From assembly GCF_000737245.1 (NCBI RefSeq), contig NZ_JPQU01000030.1:31411-95410 (forward strand): DNA of 64,000 bases, read 5' to 3'. This document shows, piece after piece, positions 31,443 through 40,149 of this stretch. The position numbers and the translations under genes are program-made. The notes under the pieces were generated by a model. The model made no database searches. It saw only the letters and a program-made list of their open reading frames with translations, and was not told the origin of the DNA. The DNA comes from Pseudomonas syringae (lineage in GTDB: Bacteria; Pseudomonadota; Gammaproteobacteria; Pseudomonadales; Pseudomonadaceae). How positions within the stretch are numbered: the first letter of the stretch is position 1; every line of letters begins with the position of its first letter.

Positions 31443-32123
31443 TTGGCTGCTGCGAAAAAGAAACCTGCACCCAAGCGCGGCGCCAGCCGTTATCAAGCAC
31501 CTGCGAAGAAGCCGATCCCGGGATGGATGTGGCTGGCGGTTGGCCTCACGGTCGGTGCGTTCATTGTATTTTTGATGAAGCTGGAGCCCGGTGGCGATGA
31601 CGTCAAGCGGGTCAAGGCCGAGGCGAAGGCGGCCAAAATCGCCGAAGCCAACAAGACACCACCCAGCCCGACTGCGCCTGTGAAGCCCAAATACGACTTC
31701 TATACGCTGCTGCCGGAATCGGAAGTCATCGTGCCTAACGAAGCGGTGCCAGAGAAAACGCCACCGCCAGTGGTTGCCCCGGTAACGCCGGAGCAGGCAG
31801 CGAAGATTGACACGGCTCGGGCTCAGGCAGCTCTCAGCGGTCTGACGCCACCGCCAGCGCCACCCGTGGTCAAGCCGGCAGCGGTCACACAGTTCTTCCT
31901 GCAAGCGGGCTCGTTCCGCAAGAAAGAAGACGCTGACAAGGTCAGGGCGCAAATCATTCTGCTGGGCCAAAGCGCTGCGGTTGAGTCAGGGACCGTTAAA
32001 GAGGAAACCTGGTACCGCGTACTGGTCGGGCCGTTCAGCAACCGCGAACAACTGACCATCGCCCAGAAGCAATTGGCGAGCGGCGGGTTCAGTAACCTTT
32101 TGTTGCAACAGCGTAGTAAGTAA
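31443..32123 (+). CDS. SPOR domain-containing membrane protein (FtsN-like)
   Basis: It has 226 residues from a TTG start one base after the argS stop, so it is co-transcribed. A basic cytoplasmic tail (KKKPAPKRGASRYQ), one TM helix (GWMWLAVGLTVGAFIVFLM, about 27-45), a Pro/Ala-rich periplasmic linker, and a C-terminal SPOR domain (FFLQAGSFRKKEDADKVRAQ...YRVLVGPF). This is the FtsN layout, and the position next to argS-hslVU matches the pseudomonad gene usually labelled SPOR or FtsN-like. A division role is inferred. Confidence 0.88.
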   Translation: MAAAKKKPAPKRGASRYQAPAKKPIPGWMWLAVGLTVGAFIVFLMKLEPGGDDVKRVKAEAKAAKIAEANKTPPSPTAPVKPKYDFYTLLPESEVIVPNEAVPEKTPPPVVAPVTPEQAAKIDTARAQAALSGLTPPPAPPVVKPAAVTQFFLQAGSFRKKEDADKVRAQIILLGQSAAVESGTVKEETWYRVLVGPFSNREQLTIAQKQLASGGFSNLLLQQRSK

Positions 32124-32206
32124 CGGCCAACACTGAAACCTGTGGGACCGGATTCAACGCCTTCGCGAATGAATTTGCTCCCGCAGGTCAACACCAAAGT
32201 GCATGT

Positions 32207-32317
32207 CTGTAGGAGCGAGCTTGCTCGCGATAAGGTCGGTACGACCTTCATGCAATGGCGAATTCACTGTTTTTACGACTGCTTCGCAGCCGATCGCGAG
32301 CAAGCTCGCTCCTACAG
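32207..32317. repeat. REPIN, GTAGGAGCGAGCTTGCTCGC type
   Basis: The 24-nt arms 32207-32230 and 32294-32317 are exact complements. Read on the minus strand, the spacer resembles those of the REPINs at 29471 and 32389 despite different tips. Confidence 0.93.
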
Positions 32318-32388
32318 TTGTCACGCCCCCCCTCACCACCCCGCCTTCCCGGCTTAAGCTGGTCCCACGGATACGTGTATGCGCAGTC

Positions 32389-32497
32389 TGTAGGAGCGCG
32401 CTTGCCCGCGATCGGCTGCGAAGCAGTCGTAAAAATGGTGAATCCACTATTTTTTGAAGGTCCTTCGGCCCTTATCGCGGGCAAGCGCGCTCCTACA
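32389..32497. repeat. REPIN, GTAGGAGCGCGCTTGCCCGC type
   Basis: The 24-nt arms 32389-32412 and 32474-32497 are exact complements. The spacer is almost the same as in the REPIN 2.9 kb upstream at 29471-29579. Confidence 0.93.
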
Positions 32498-32599
32498 TGC
32501 AATTCCCAACCACTCATCCTCCAAGGTTGAAATCCCCACCCCCACCCCCATATGAGTTTTCACCAGGGCATTTTCGCCCCGCTGTGTGGAGACTCTCCC

Positions 32600-33130
32600 T
32601 TGACCACCATCGTTTCAGTGCGCCGCCACGGCAAAGTCGTCATGGCTGGCGACGGCCAGGTTTCTCTAGGCAACACCGTCATGAAAGGCAACGCCAAGAA
32701 AGTGCGTCGCTTGTATCACGGCGAAGTGATTGCCGGTTTCGCTGGCGCTACGGCCGACGCGTTCACTCTTTTCGAACGCTTTGAAGGGCAACTTGAAAAG
32801 CACCAAGGTCATCTGGTGCGTGCCGCCGTTGAACTCGCCAAAGACTGGCGTACCGACCGCTCCCTGAGCCGTCTGGAAGCCATGCTGGCAGTCGCCAATA
32901 AAGACGCGTCCCTGATCATCACCGGTAATGGCGATGTCGTAGAACCCGAGGATGGCCTGATCGCCATGGGTTCAGGCGGTGCCTTCGCCCAGGCCGCCGC
33001 CCGCGCCCTGCTGCAGAAGACCGACCTTTCGGCACGTGAAATCGCTGAAACCGCATTGCATATCGCTGGCGATATCTGCGTGTTCACCAACCACAACATC
33101 ACCATTGAGGAGCAGGACCTCGCGGACTAA
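32600..33130 (+). CDS. hslV: ATP-dependent protease subunit HslV
   Basis: The peptidase of the HslVU (ClpQY) protease, a dodecamer of N-terminal-nucleophile subunits. The start must be the TTG at 32600, because the mature chain has to begin with Thr-Thr ([19 protein letters not shown]) after formyl-Met removal; the ATG 16 codons upstream would bury the catalytic Thr1. GGAGA lies upstream of the TTG. It has 176 residues, normal. Lys33-region residues ([11 protein letters not shown]) are intact. It is followed by hslU after 68 nt. Confidence 0.97.
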   Translation: MTTIVSVRRHGKVVMAGDGQVSLGNTVMKGNAKKVRRLYHGEVIAGFAGATADAFTLFERFEGQLEKHQGHLVRAAVELAKDWRTDRSLSRLEAMLAVANKDASLIITGNGDVVEPEDGLIAMGSGGAFAQAAARALLQKTDLSAREIAETALHIAGDICVFTNHNITIEEQDLAD

Positions 33131-33198
33131 GCCTCGCCCTAGCCGCCTGCGAAAGTGGCCATGCCGATTCTGAACCCGCTGGAGGACCGCCAAATACC

Positions 33199-34536
33199 AT
33201 GTCAATGACTCCCCGTGAAATCGTCCACGAACTCAACCGCCATATCATCGGCCAGGACGATGCCAAACGCGCCGTCGCCATTGCCCTGCGCAATCGCTGG
33301 CGCCGGATGCAGCTGCCTGAAGAGTTGCGCGTTGAAGTAACACCCAAGAACATCCTGATGATCGGCCCGACCGGTGTCGGTAAAACCGAGATCGCCCGGC
33401 GTCTGGCCAAGTTGGCCAACGCACCGTTTATCAAGGTCGAAGCGACCAAGTTTACCGAAGTCGGCTATGTTGGCCGCGATGTCGAGTCGATCATTCGTGA
33501 TCTGGCCGATGCCGCCATCAAGCTGCTGCGCGAGCAGGAAATCGTCAAGGTTCGCCACCGTGCTGAAGACGCTGCCGAAGATCGCATCCTCGATGCTTTG
33601 CTGCCGCCGGCACGCACCGGCTTCCAGGACGAAGCCTCGCCGAGCCACGATACCAATACTCGCCAGCTGTTCCGCAAACGTCTGCGTGAGGGCCAACTGG
33701 ACGACAAGGAGATCGAGATCGAAATCAACGAAGCCGTTGGTGTCGATATTTCCGCGCCGCCCGGCATGGAAGAGATGACCAACCAGCTGCAAAGTCTGTT
33801 TGCCAATATGGGCAAGGGCAAGAAGAAGGCTCGCAAGCTCAAGGTCAAAGAAGCGTTCAAGCTGGTGCGCGAAGAAGAAGCCGGCCGCCTGGTCAACGAC
33901 GAAGACTTGAAGGTCAAGGCGCTGGAAGCGGTTGAACAGCACGGTATCGTGTTCATCGACGAAATCGACAAGGTCGCCAAGCGCGGCAACGTCGGCGGCG
34001 CTGATGTGTCCCGCGAAGGTGTACAGCGCGACTTGCTGCCGCTGATCGAGGGCTGCACGGTCAATACCAAACTGGGCATGGTCAAGACCGACCACATCCT
34101 GTTCATCGCCTCCGGTGCGTTTCACCTGAGCAAGCCGAGCGATCTGGTGCCTGAGCTGCAAGGTCGTCTGCCGATCCGCGTCGAACTCAAGGCGCTGTCG
34201 CCACAGGACTTCGAACGTATCCTCAGCGAGCCGCATGCGTCCCTGACCGAACAATACTGCGCCTTGCTCAAGACCGAAGGCTTGAACATCGAGTTCCAGG
34301 CCGACGGTATCAAGCGGCTCGCGGAGATTGCCTGGCAGGTCAACGAGAAGACCGAGAACATCGGTGCCCGTCGTCTGCACACCTTGCTTGAGCGCCTGCT
34401 CGAAGAGGTGTCGTTCAGCGCAGGTGACCTGGCCAGCGCTCCGGATGCAGCGCCAATCCTGATCGATGCCGAATACGTGAACAGTCATCTGGGCGAACTG
34501 GCCAAGGATGAGGATTTGTCACGGTATATCCTTTAA
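33199..34536 (+). CDS. hslU: ATP-dependent protease ATPase subunit HslU
   Basis: An AAA+ unfoldase that feeds HslV. It has 445 residues: Walker A GPTGVGKT (about 57-64), pore loop GYVGRD, a middle I-domain (about 110-240), Walker [11 protein letters not shown], sensor-2 ENIGARRLH, and a C-terminal DLSRYIL that docks into HslV. It shares a heat-shock-type operon arrangement with hslV. Confidence 0.98.
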   Translation: MSMTPREIVHELNRHIIGQDDAKRAVAIALRNRWRRMQLPEELRVEVTPKNILMIGPTGVGKTEIARRLAKLANAPFIKVEATKFTEVGYVGRDVESIIRDLADAAIKLLREQEIVKVRHRAEDAAEDRILDALLPPARTGFQDEASPSHDTNTRQLFRKRLREGQLDDKEIEIEINEAVGVDISAPPGMEEMTNQLQSLFANMGKGKKKARKLKVKEAFKLVREEEAGRLVNDEDLKVKALEAVEQHGIVFIDEIDKVAKRGNVGGADVSREGVQRDLLPLIEGCTVNTKLGMVKTDHILFIASGAFHLSKPSDLVPELQGRLPIRVELKALSPQDFERILSEPHASLTEQYCALLKTEGLNIEFQADGIKRLAEIAWQVNEKTENIGARRLHTLLERLLEEVSFSAGDLASAPDAAPILIDAEYVNSHLGELAKDEDLSRYIL

Positions 34537-34547
34537 GTTGAGGAATT

Positions 34548-34638
34548 CTGTTGGAGCGAGGCTTGCCCGCGAACTGGACGACGAAATATATCTGATACAC
34601 CGCGTCGTCCAGTTCGCGGGCAAGCCTCGCTCCAACAG
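34548..34638. repeat. REPIN, TTGGAGCGAGGCTTGCCCGC type
   Basis: The 36-bp arms 34548-34583 and 34603-34638 are perfectly complementary with a 19-nt loop. It starts 12 nt after the hslU stop and ends 11 nt before the DUF971 gene, so it separates the two cistrons. Confidence 0.93.
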
Positions 34639-34649
34639 AGACTATAAAC

Positions 34650-35027
34650 ATGACAAAAATCCCCACAGCCATTCAGCTGCACAAAGCCTCAAAAACCCTG
34701 ACCCTCAAGTACGGGCCGGACGAGGAATATCATTTGCCTGCCGAGTTTCTGCGGGTGCATTCGCCGTCTGCCGAGGTTCAGGGGCATGGCAAGCCGATCC
34801 TGCAATTTGGCAAGCTCGGTGTCGGCCTGAGCAAGGTTGAACCGGCAGGACAATATGCACTGAAATTGACCTTCGACGACGGTCATGACAGCGGATTGTT
34901 CACTTGGGAATATCTCTACCAACTGGCGCAACGTCAGGAAGCGCTGTGGACAGATTATTTGCAGGAGCTGAAAAACGCGGGCAAATCCCGTGATCCTTCC
35001 GAGCAAGTCATTCGGCTGATGCTCTAA
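34650..35027 (+). CDS. DUF971 protein (gamma-butyrobetaine hydroxylase-like N-terminal domain)
   Basis: A 125-residue stand-alone DUF971 domain, with conserved blocks LKYGPDEEYHLPAEFLRVHS and YALKLTFDDGHDSGLFTWEYL. In eukaryotic butyrobetaine dioxygenases this fold is an N-terminal zinc-binding module, but the bacterial single-domain form has no settled function. It lies between hslU and phaC1, a position conserved in pseudomonads. Confidence 0.9.
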   Translation: MTKIPTAIQLHKASKTLTLKYGPDEEYHLPAEFLRVHSPSAEVQGHGKPILQFGKLGVGLSKVEPAGQYALKLTFDDGHDSGLFTWEYLYQLAQRQEALWTDYLQELKNAGKSRDPSEQVIRLML

Positions 35028-35100
35028 CCCGCGGCCCAGAGCCGCCGGGCGTTTTAGGACGCACTTTCTAATTCCTTTTGCTCAAATATGCCGCGCGGCG

Positions 35101-35113
35101 GCCAATGATTGGC
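35101..35113. promoter_or_regulatory. Palindrome GCCAATGATTGGC upstream of phaC1
   Basis: GCCAAT and ATTGGC flank a single central base. A related palindrome lies 44 bp downstream, centre to centre. It is a candidate operator or activator site; no regulator can be named from the sequence. Confidence 0.45.
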
Positions 35114-35144
35114 GCTGCTTGCGATTTTTTTGAATCTCGCGTAA

Positions 35145-35157
35145 CCAATGGCATTGG
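35145..35157. promoter_or_regulatory. Palindrome CCAATGGCATTGG overlapping the phaC1 -24 box
   Basis: CCAATG and CATTGG flank one base. The right arm shares three bases with the TGGC of the -24 element, so a bound protein would block polymerase there. PhaD is known to act on pha promoters, but its link to this site is inference. Confidence 0.45.
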
Positions 35158-35170
35158 CAAGTTCCCTGCA
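35155..35170 (+). promoter_or_regulatory. Sigma-54-type -24/-12 promoter of phaC1
   Basis: TGGCAAGTTCCCTGCA has GG (35156-35157) and GC (35168-35169) separated by exactly 10 nt, matching the RpoN consensus TGGCACG-N4-TTGCA except at a few flexible positions. RpoN-dependent phaC1 expression has been reported in P. aeruginosa. The start point would fall near 35181. Confidence 0.55.
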
Positions 35171-35373
35171 TCAATGAATGCAGCACTAAGGGTGTGCAAG
35201 AAGCCGTCGCAAGAAGCGCAGCTGTTCACGTGATGCGCCCTGGCGACAGAGTACCTCTAACGGAATAAGTGGTTTAGCCATCATCGGTCACCCGAGCAGT
35301 AGTACCGGCATTTGCCTGTGTCACTGGTTCACAGGGAAGTCAGTACTCGTCTCAGGACAATGGAGCGTCGTGA

Positions 35374-37053
35374 ATGAGTAGCAAAAACAACGATGACCTG
35401 CTGCAACAGGCTTCTGAACACACGCTGGGCCTCAACCCGGTGGTGGGCTTGCGGCGCAAGGATTTGCTGACTACCGCGCGTATGGTGCTGCGTCAGGCGC
35501 TAAGACAACCGTTCCACAGCGTCAAACACATCGCGCATCTGAGCGTGGAACTCAAGAACGTCATGCTGGGTAAATCGGTGCTGAAACCGACGGACGACGA
35601 CCGCCGTTTCAATGACCCCGCGTGGAGCCAGAACCCGCTTTATCGCCGTTATCTGCAGACCTATCTGGCCTGGCGCAAAGAGCTGCACGACTGGATCGGC
35701 GACAGCAACCTTTCCCCCCAGGACATCAATCGTGGGCACTTCGTGATCAACCTGATGACCGAAGCCATGTCGCCCACCAACAGCGCGGCCAACCCGGCAG
35801 CAGTCAAACGCTTTTTCGAAACCGGCGGCAAGAGCCTGCTGGATGGCCTGTCCCATCTAGCCAAGGATCTGGTGCACAACGGCGGCATGCCCAGTCAGGT
35901 CAACATGGACGCCTTCGAAGTGGGCAAAAGCCTGGGGACCACCGAGGGTTCGGTGGTGTTTCGCAACGACGTGCTCGAACTGATCCAGTACAAACCCACC
36001 ACTGAACAAGTCCACGAGCGCCCGTTACTGGTGGTCCCCCCTCAGATCAACAAGTTTTACGTGTTCGACCTGAGCCCGGAAAAAAGCCTCGCGCGCTTTT
36101 GCCTGGGCAGCAAGGTACAAACGTTTATCGTCAGCTGGCGTAATCCGACCAAGGCGCAACGCGAATGGGGCCTGTCGACCTATATCGACGCTTTGAAAGA
36201 GGCAGTGGATGTCGTCGCGGCAATCACCGGCAGCAAAGACATCAACATGCTCGGCGCCTGCTCGGGCGGCATCACTTGCACCGCGCTGCTGGGGCATTAC
36301 GCAGCGCTGGGGGATCAGAGGGTTCATGCGTTGACCTTGCTGGTCAGCGTCCTCGATACCACCCTGGACACCGACGTTGCGCTGTTTGTCGACGAGCAGA
36401 CGCTGGAGTCGGCCAAGCGCCACTCCTATCAGGCGGGGGTGCTGGAAGGCAGCGACATGGCCAAGGTCTTTGCCTGGATGCGTCCCAACGATCTGATCTG
36501 GAACTACTGGGTCAACAACTACCTGCTGGGCAATGAGCCGCCGGTGTTCGACATCCTGTTCTGGAACAACGACACCACGCGCCTGCCCGCTGCTTTCCAC
36601 GGCGATCTGATCGAGATGTTCAAGAACAACCCGCTGATCCGCCCCAATGCGCTGGAGGTCTGCGGCACGCCCATCGACCTCAAACAAGTGACCAGTGATG
36701 TGTTCTGCCTGGCGGGGACCAACGATCACATCACGCCTTGGGGATCCTGCTACAAATCGGCGCGGCTATTCGGCGGCAAGACTGAATTCGTGCTGTCCAG
36801 CAGTGGCCACATCCAGAGCATCCTCAACCCGCCGGGCAACCCGAAATCGCGCTACATGACCAACAGCGAAATGCCGGCCGAAGCGAAGGTCTGGCAGGAG
36901 AACGGCACCAAACACACCGATTCCTGGTGGCTGCATTGGCAGAACTGGCTGACTGAACGCTCCGGCAAACTGAAGAAAGCTCCGGCCAGCCTCGGCAGCA
37001 AGGCATATCCCGCCAGCGAAGCGTCGCCGGGCACTTATGTACACGAGCGTTAA
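35374..37053 (+). CDS. phaC1: Class II (mcl) PHA synthase 1
   Basis: Polymerises (R)-3-hydroxyacyl-CoA of medium chain length into polyhydroxyalkanoate on the granule surface. It has 559 residues. The lipase-like box GACSGG holds nucleophile Cys296, and Asp451 (TNDHITPW) and His479 (SSSGHIQS) complete the triad at the family positions. The ATG at 35374 has GGAG about 9 nt upstream. It heads the phaC1-phaZ-phaC2-phaD cluster. A REPIN lies between it and phaZ, which may weaken read-through. Confidence 0.98.
   Translation: MSSKNNDDLLQQASEHTLGLNPVVGLRRKDLLTTARMVLRQALRQPFHSVKHIAHLSVELKNVMLGKSVLKPTDDDRRFNDPAWSQNPLYRRYLQTYLAWRKELHDWIGDSNLSPQDINRGHFVINLMTEAMSPTNSAANPAAVKRFFETGGKSLLDGLSHLAKDLVHNGGMPSQVNMDAFEVGKSLGTTEGSVVFRNDVLELIQYKPTTEQVHERPLLVVPPQINKFYVFDLSPEKSLARFCLGSKVQTFIVSWRNPTKAQREWGLSTYIDALKEAVDVVAAITGSKDINMLGACSGGITCTALLGHYAALGDQRVHALTLLVSVLDTTLDTDVALFVDEQTLESAKRHSYQAGVLEGSDMAKVFAWMRPNDLIWNYWVNNYLLGNEPPVFDILFWNNDTTRLPAAFHGDLIEMFKNNPLIRPNALEVCGTPIDLKQVTSDVFCLAGTNDHITPWGSCYKSARLFGGKTEFVLSSSGHIQSILNPPGNPKSRYMTNSEMPAEAKVWQENGTKHTDSWWLHWQNWLTERSGKLKKAPASLGSKAYPASEASPGTYVHER
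35383..35390 (+). promoter_or_regulatory. Candidate Crc/Hfq site in phaC1 mRNA
   Basis: AAAAACAA in codons 4-6 of phaC1 fits the AAnAAnAA catabolite-activity motif bound by Hfq with Crc. Crc-dependent repression of phaC1 translation has been reported in P. putida. The motif is short, so chance occurrence is possible. Confidence 0.5.
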
Positions 37054-37123
37054 ACCAGGGTGGCGACGGATGGCGTCAGGAACGGCCGGCCGTTGCCGTT
37101 AAACAGGTAAATATGTAGATCCT

Positions 37124-37213
37124 CTGTAGGAGCGCGCTTGCCCGCGATAGATCCAGTTCAGTCAGAGATAGGTCGCGGCTGAAATCGAATCGCGGGCAAG
37201 CGCGCTCCTACAG
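37124..37213. repeat. REPIN between phaC1 and phaZ
   Basis: CTGTAGGAGCGCGCTTGCCC... (37124-37148) and its exact complement (37189-37213) enclose a 40-nt spacer. It lies inside the PHA gene cluster, 71 nt after phaC1. Confidence 0.92.
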
Positions 37214-37291
37214 AACCTGTTTCGATTCGGATTATCAATTGACCAAAGCGCAGGACAGCTTTCCAGCGGTTTAACCCACAGGGCCTCGCGC

Positions 37292-38146
37292 ATGCCGCAT
37301 CCGTTTATTTTTCGCACCATCGACCTCAATGGCCACAGCATCCGCACTGCGGTCAGGCCTGGCAAAAGTCATCTGACGCCGTTGCTGATTTTCAATGGCA
37401 TTGGCGCCAACCTGGAGTTGACGTTTCCATTCGTTGACGCCCTTGATCCGGACCTGGAAATCATCGCTTTCGATGTGCCAGGTGTCGGTGGCTCGTCAAC
37501 GCCTGTACGTCCGTACCGCTTCCCTGGCCTGGCGAAACTGGCTGCGCGGATGCTCGATTATCTGAATTACGGCCAGGTCAACGCGATTGGTGTTTCATGG
37601 GGCGGGGCGCTGGCTCAGCAGTTCGCCTATGACTACCCGGAGCGCTGTAAAAAACTGGTGCTGGCCGCCACGGCAGCGGGCGCCGTCATGGTGCCCGGCA
37701 AACCGCGGGTGCTGTGGTTGATGGCCAGCCCGAGGCGCTACATTCAGCCATCCCACGTGATCCGCATCGCGCCGGAAATATACGGAGGCGCTTTCCGGCG
37801 CGATCCGCACCTGGCCGCCAACCATGCGGCGAAGGTCCGTTCGTCCGGCAAGATGGGGTATTACTGGCAGCTCTTTGCAGGCTTGGGCTGGACCAGCATC
37901 CACTGGCTGCACAAGATTCATCAGCCCACGCTGATCCTGGCTGGCGACGATGATCCCTTGATCCCGCTGATAAATATGCGCCTGCTGGCTTGGCGTATAC
38001 CCAACGCCCAGCTACACATAATCGATGACGGTCATTTGTTCCTCATCACCCGGGCCGAAGCAGTGGCGCCCATCATCATGAAATTTCTCGAAGAGGAACG
38101 TCAGCGCGCGGTAATGCATCCGCATCCTGCGCCCGGCTCACATTGA
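37292..38146 (+). CDS. phaZ: Intracellular mcl-PHA depolymerase
   Basis: A granule-associated alpha/beta hydrolase that releases 3-hydroxyalkanoic acids from stored polymer. It has 284 residues. The nucleophile elbow GVSWGG places Ser102; Asp220/Asp221 (LILAGDDDPLIP) and His248 (DDGHLF) fit the triad of P. putida PhaZ (Ser102, Asp221, His248). It lies between the two synthase genes as in other pseudomonads. Confidence 0.98.
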   Translation: MPHPFIFRTIDLNGHSIRTAVRPGKSHLTPLLIFNGIGANLELTFPFVDALDPDLEIIAFDVPGVGGSSTPVRPYRFPGLAKLAARMLDYLNYGQVNAIGVSWGGALAQQFAYDYPERCKKLVLAATAAGAVMVPGKPRVLWLMASPRRYIQPSHVIRIAPEIYGGAFRRDPHLAANHAAKVRSSGKMGYYWQLFAGLGWTSIHWLHKIHQPTLILAGDDDPLIPLINMRLLAWRIPNAQLHIIDDGHLFLITRAEAVAPIIMKFLEEERQRAVMHPHPAPGSH

Positions 38147-38307
38147 GCTTCGAACATAACGACGAATCAGATTTTCGCAACAGCTAGACGCTTCACTGAC
38201 TGTGCCGATTTGACTGGATGTTGTACGGCACAGAACGACGCAGGGCTCGCGGGCCTTGTATCGCACAGATGTATCGGTTGATGGCACGACGAAGGAGTGT
38301 TGCCCCC

Positions 38308-39993
38308 ATGCGAGAAAAATCAACGAAAGGCGTCGAGAACATACCGGCGACTTACATCAATGCGCAAAGCGCGATGATCGGCCTGCGCGGCCAGGACCTG
38401 CTGTCCACATTGCGCAAGGTAGCAGCCCAAGGCTGGCGCCACCCGTTTCGCAGCGCCCGCCATGCTTTGACTTTGGGCAAGCAAGTCGGCCGGGTGATGT
38501 TGCTGGGTGAGACGCCTTACGCAATGCCCCCCCGAGACAGCCGCTTTACAGATCCCACGTGGAGCCTCAACCCGGTTTATCGTCGCGCGCTGCAAACGTA
38601 CCTGGCCTGGCAGCACCAGACCCGGCGCTGGATCGACGACAGCGAACTGAGCAAAGATGATCGCGCTCGGGCGCACTTCATCTTTTCGCTGCTCAACGAT
38701 GCCCTGTCCCCCTCCAACACGCTGCTCAACCCAATGGCCGTCAAAGAGCTGTTCAACAGCGGCGGCAGCAGTGTGGTCAAGGGCTTGAGTCATCTGTTCG
38801 ATGACCTCCTGCACAACAACGGCCTCCCAAGCCAGACCACCAAGGACGCTTTCGAGGTGGGCCGCACGGTGGCGGCAACTCAAGGCTCGGTGGTGTTTCG
38901 CAGCGACATGCTGGAGCTGATCCACTACAAGCCCATGAGCGAAAAGCAGTACGCCACTCCGCTGCTGATCGTCCCGCCGCAAATCAACAAGTTCTACATT
39001 TTTGACCTCAGCCCCAACAACAGCTTCGTGCAGTACTGCCTCAAGAACGGTTTGCAGACCTTCGTCATCAGCTGGCGCAATCCGGACGTGCGGCATCGCG
39101 AATGGGGCCTGTCAACCTACGTTCAGGCGACCGAAGAGGCCTTGAATGTCTGCCGCACGATCACTGGCGCCAAGGACGTCAATCTGGTCGGAGCCTGCGC
39201 TGGCGGCCTGACCATTGCCGCGCTGCAAGGGCACCTGCAAGCCAAACGCCAGATGCGCCGGGTCTCCAGTGCCACTTACATGGTGAGCCTGCTGGACAGC
39301 CAGATCGAAAGCCCGGCCACGTTGTTCATCGACGAGCAAACCCTCGAAGCCGCCAAGCGACGCTCTTATCAGCAAGGGGTGCTGGACGGGCGTGACATGG
39401 CCAAGGTGTTTGCCTGGATGCGACCCAACGATCTGATCTGGAGTTACTGGATCAATAACTACCTGCTGGGCAAGACACCGCCAGCCTTCGACATTCTCTA
39501 CTGGAACAACGACAGCACACGCCTGCCTGCATCGTTGCATGGCGACCTGCTGGACTTCTTCAAACACAATCCCCTCAGCCATCCGGGCGGTCTTGAGGTG
39601 TGCGGCACGCCCATTGATTTGCAGAAGGTGACGGTAGACAGCTTCAACGTCGCGGGCATCAACGACCACATCACGCCATGGGATGCGGTGTATCGCTCGA
39701 CCCTGCTGCTGGGCGGCGAGCGACGCTTCCTGCTGTCCAACAGCGGTCATGTGCAAAGCATCCTCAACCCGCCTGGCAACCCAAAAGCCAATTACGTCGA
39801 GAACGGCAAACTGAGCAGCGACCCCCGCGCTTGGTATTACGACGCGAAAAGCCATGACGGCAGCTGGTGGCCGACCTGGCTGGAATGGGTTCAGGTCCGC
39901 TCAGGCACCCAGCACGAAACCCGGATGGCATTGGGCAGCGCCGCCTACCCGCCGATGGAAGCAGCGCCGGGGACTTATGTGCATGTGCGGTGA
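38308..39993 (+). CDS. phaC2: Class II (mcl) PHA synthase 2
   Basis: Second mcl-PHA synthase of 561 residues. The ATG at 38308 was chosen for the AAGGAG site 10 nt upstream; the frame is open 30 codons earlier. Catalytic Cys297 lies in VGACAGG, with the Asp in INDHITPW and the His in SNSGHVQS. It is clearly a paralogue of phaC1, sharing long identical blocks (DMAKVFAWMRPNDLIW). A REPIN separates it from phaD. Confidence 0.98.
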   Translation: MREKSTKGVENIPATYINAQSAMIGLRGQDLLSTLRKVAAQGWRHPFRSARHALTLGKQVGRVMLLGETPYAMPPRDSRFTDPTWSLNPVYRRALQTYLAWQHQTRRWIDDSELSKDDRARAHFIFSLLNDALSPSNTLLNPMAVKELFNSGGSSVVKGLSHLFDDLLHNNGLPSQTTKDAFEVGRTVAATQGSVVFRSDMLELIHYKPMSEKQYATPLLIVPPQINKFYIFDLSPNNSFVQYCLKNGLQTFVISWRNPDVRHREWGLSTYVQATEEALNVCRTITGAKDVNLVGACAGGLTIAALQGHLQAKRQMRRVSSATYMVSLLDSQIESPATLFIDEQTLEAAKRRSYQQGVLDGRDMAKVFAWMRPNDLIWSYWINNYLLGKTPPAFDILYWNNDSTRLPASLHGDLLDFFKHNPLSHPGGLEVCGTPIDLQKVTVDSFNVAGINDHITPWDAVYRSTLLLGGERRFLLSNSGHVQSILNPPGNPKANYVENGKLSSDPRAWYYDAKSHDGSWWPTWLEWVQVRSGTQHETRMALGSAAYPPMEAAPGTYVHVR

Positions 39994-40015
39994 AGACGGG
40001 TGCTGGGAAATCCCC

Positions 40016-40109
40016 TTGTGGGAGCGAATTCATTCGCGAATGCGGCATTACAGACGACGAATCTGTATCGAATGTACCGGCCCATTCGCGAATGAATTCG
40101 CTCCCACAA
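40016..40109. repeat. REPIN between phaC2 and phaD, GTGGGAGCGAATTCATTCGC type
   Basis: The 27-nt arms 40016-40042 and 40083-40109 are exact complements around a 40-nt spacer. It begins 23 nt after the phaC2 stop. Confidence 0.92.
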
Positions 40110-40149
40110 CGTTACGAACCCCTTGCTTAACTCCAAACAAGAAGACCGG

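Larger units (their letters stand above)
32124..32599. other. Intergenic gap SPOR protein-hslV (476 nt)
   Basis: No gene seen. It is filled by REP material: a decayed fragment (about 32140-32188), a REPIN (32207-32317), another fragment (about 32340-32371) and a REPIN (32389-32497). The hslV leader occupies the last 100 nt. Confidence 0.8.
35028..35373. other. phaC1 upstream region (346 nt)
   Basis: No gene seen. It holds two palindromes (35101-35113, 35145-35157) and a sigma-54-like element (35155-35170). It is followed by a leader of about 190 nt before phaC1. Confidence 0.7.

Noticed and set aside
29372..31474. 700-codon open frame antisense to argS
   Set aside because: A shadow of argS in the complementary strand, running into flanking REPIN DNA at its end.
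29471..32497. Repeats near argS-hslV as a CRISPR array
   Set aside because: They are inverted REP pairs with related spacers and irregular spacing, not regular direct repeats, and no cas genes are present.
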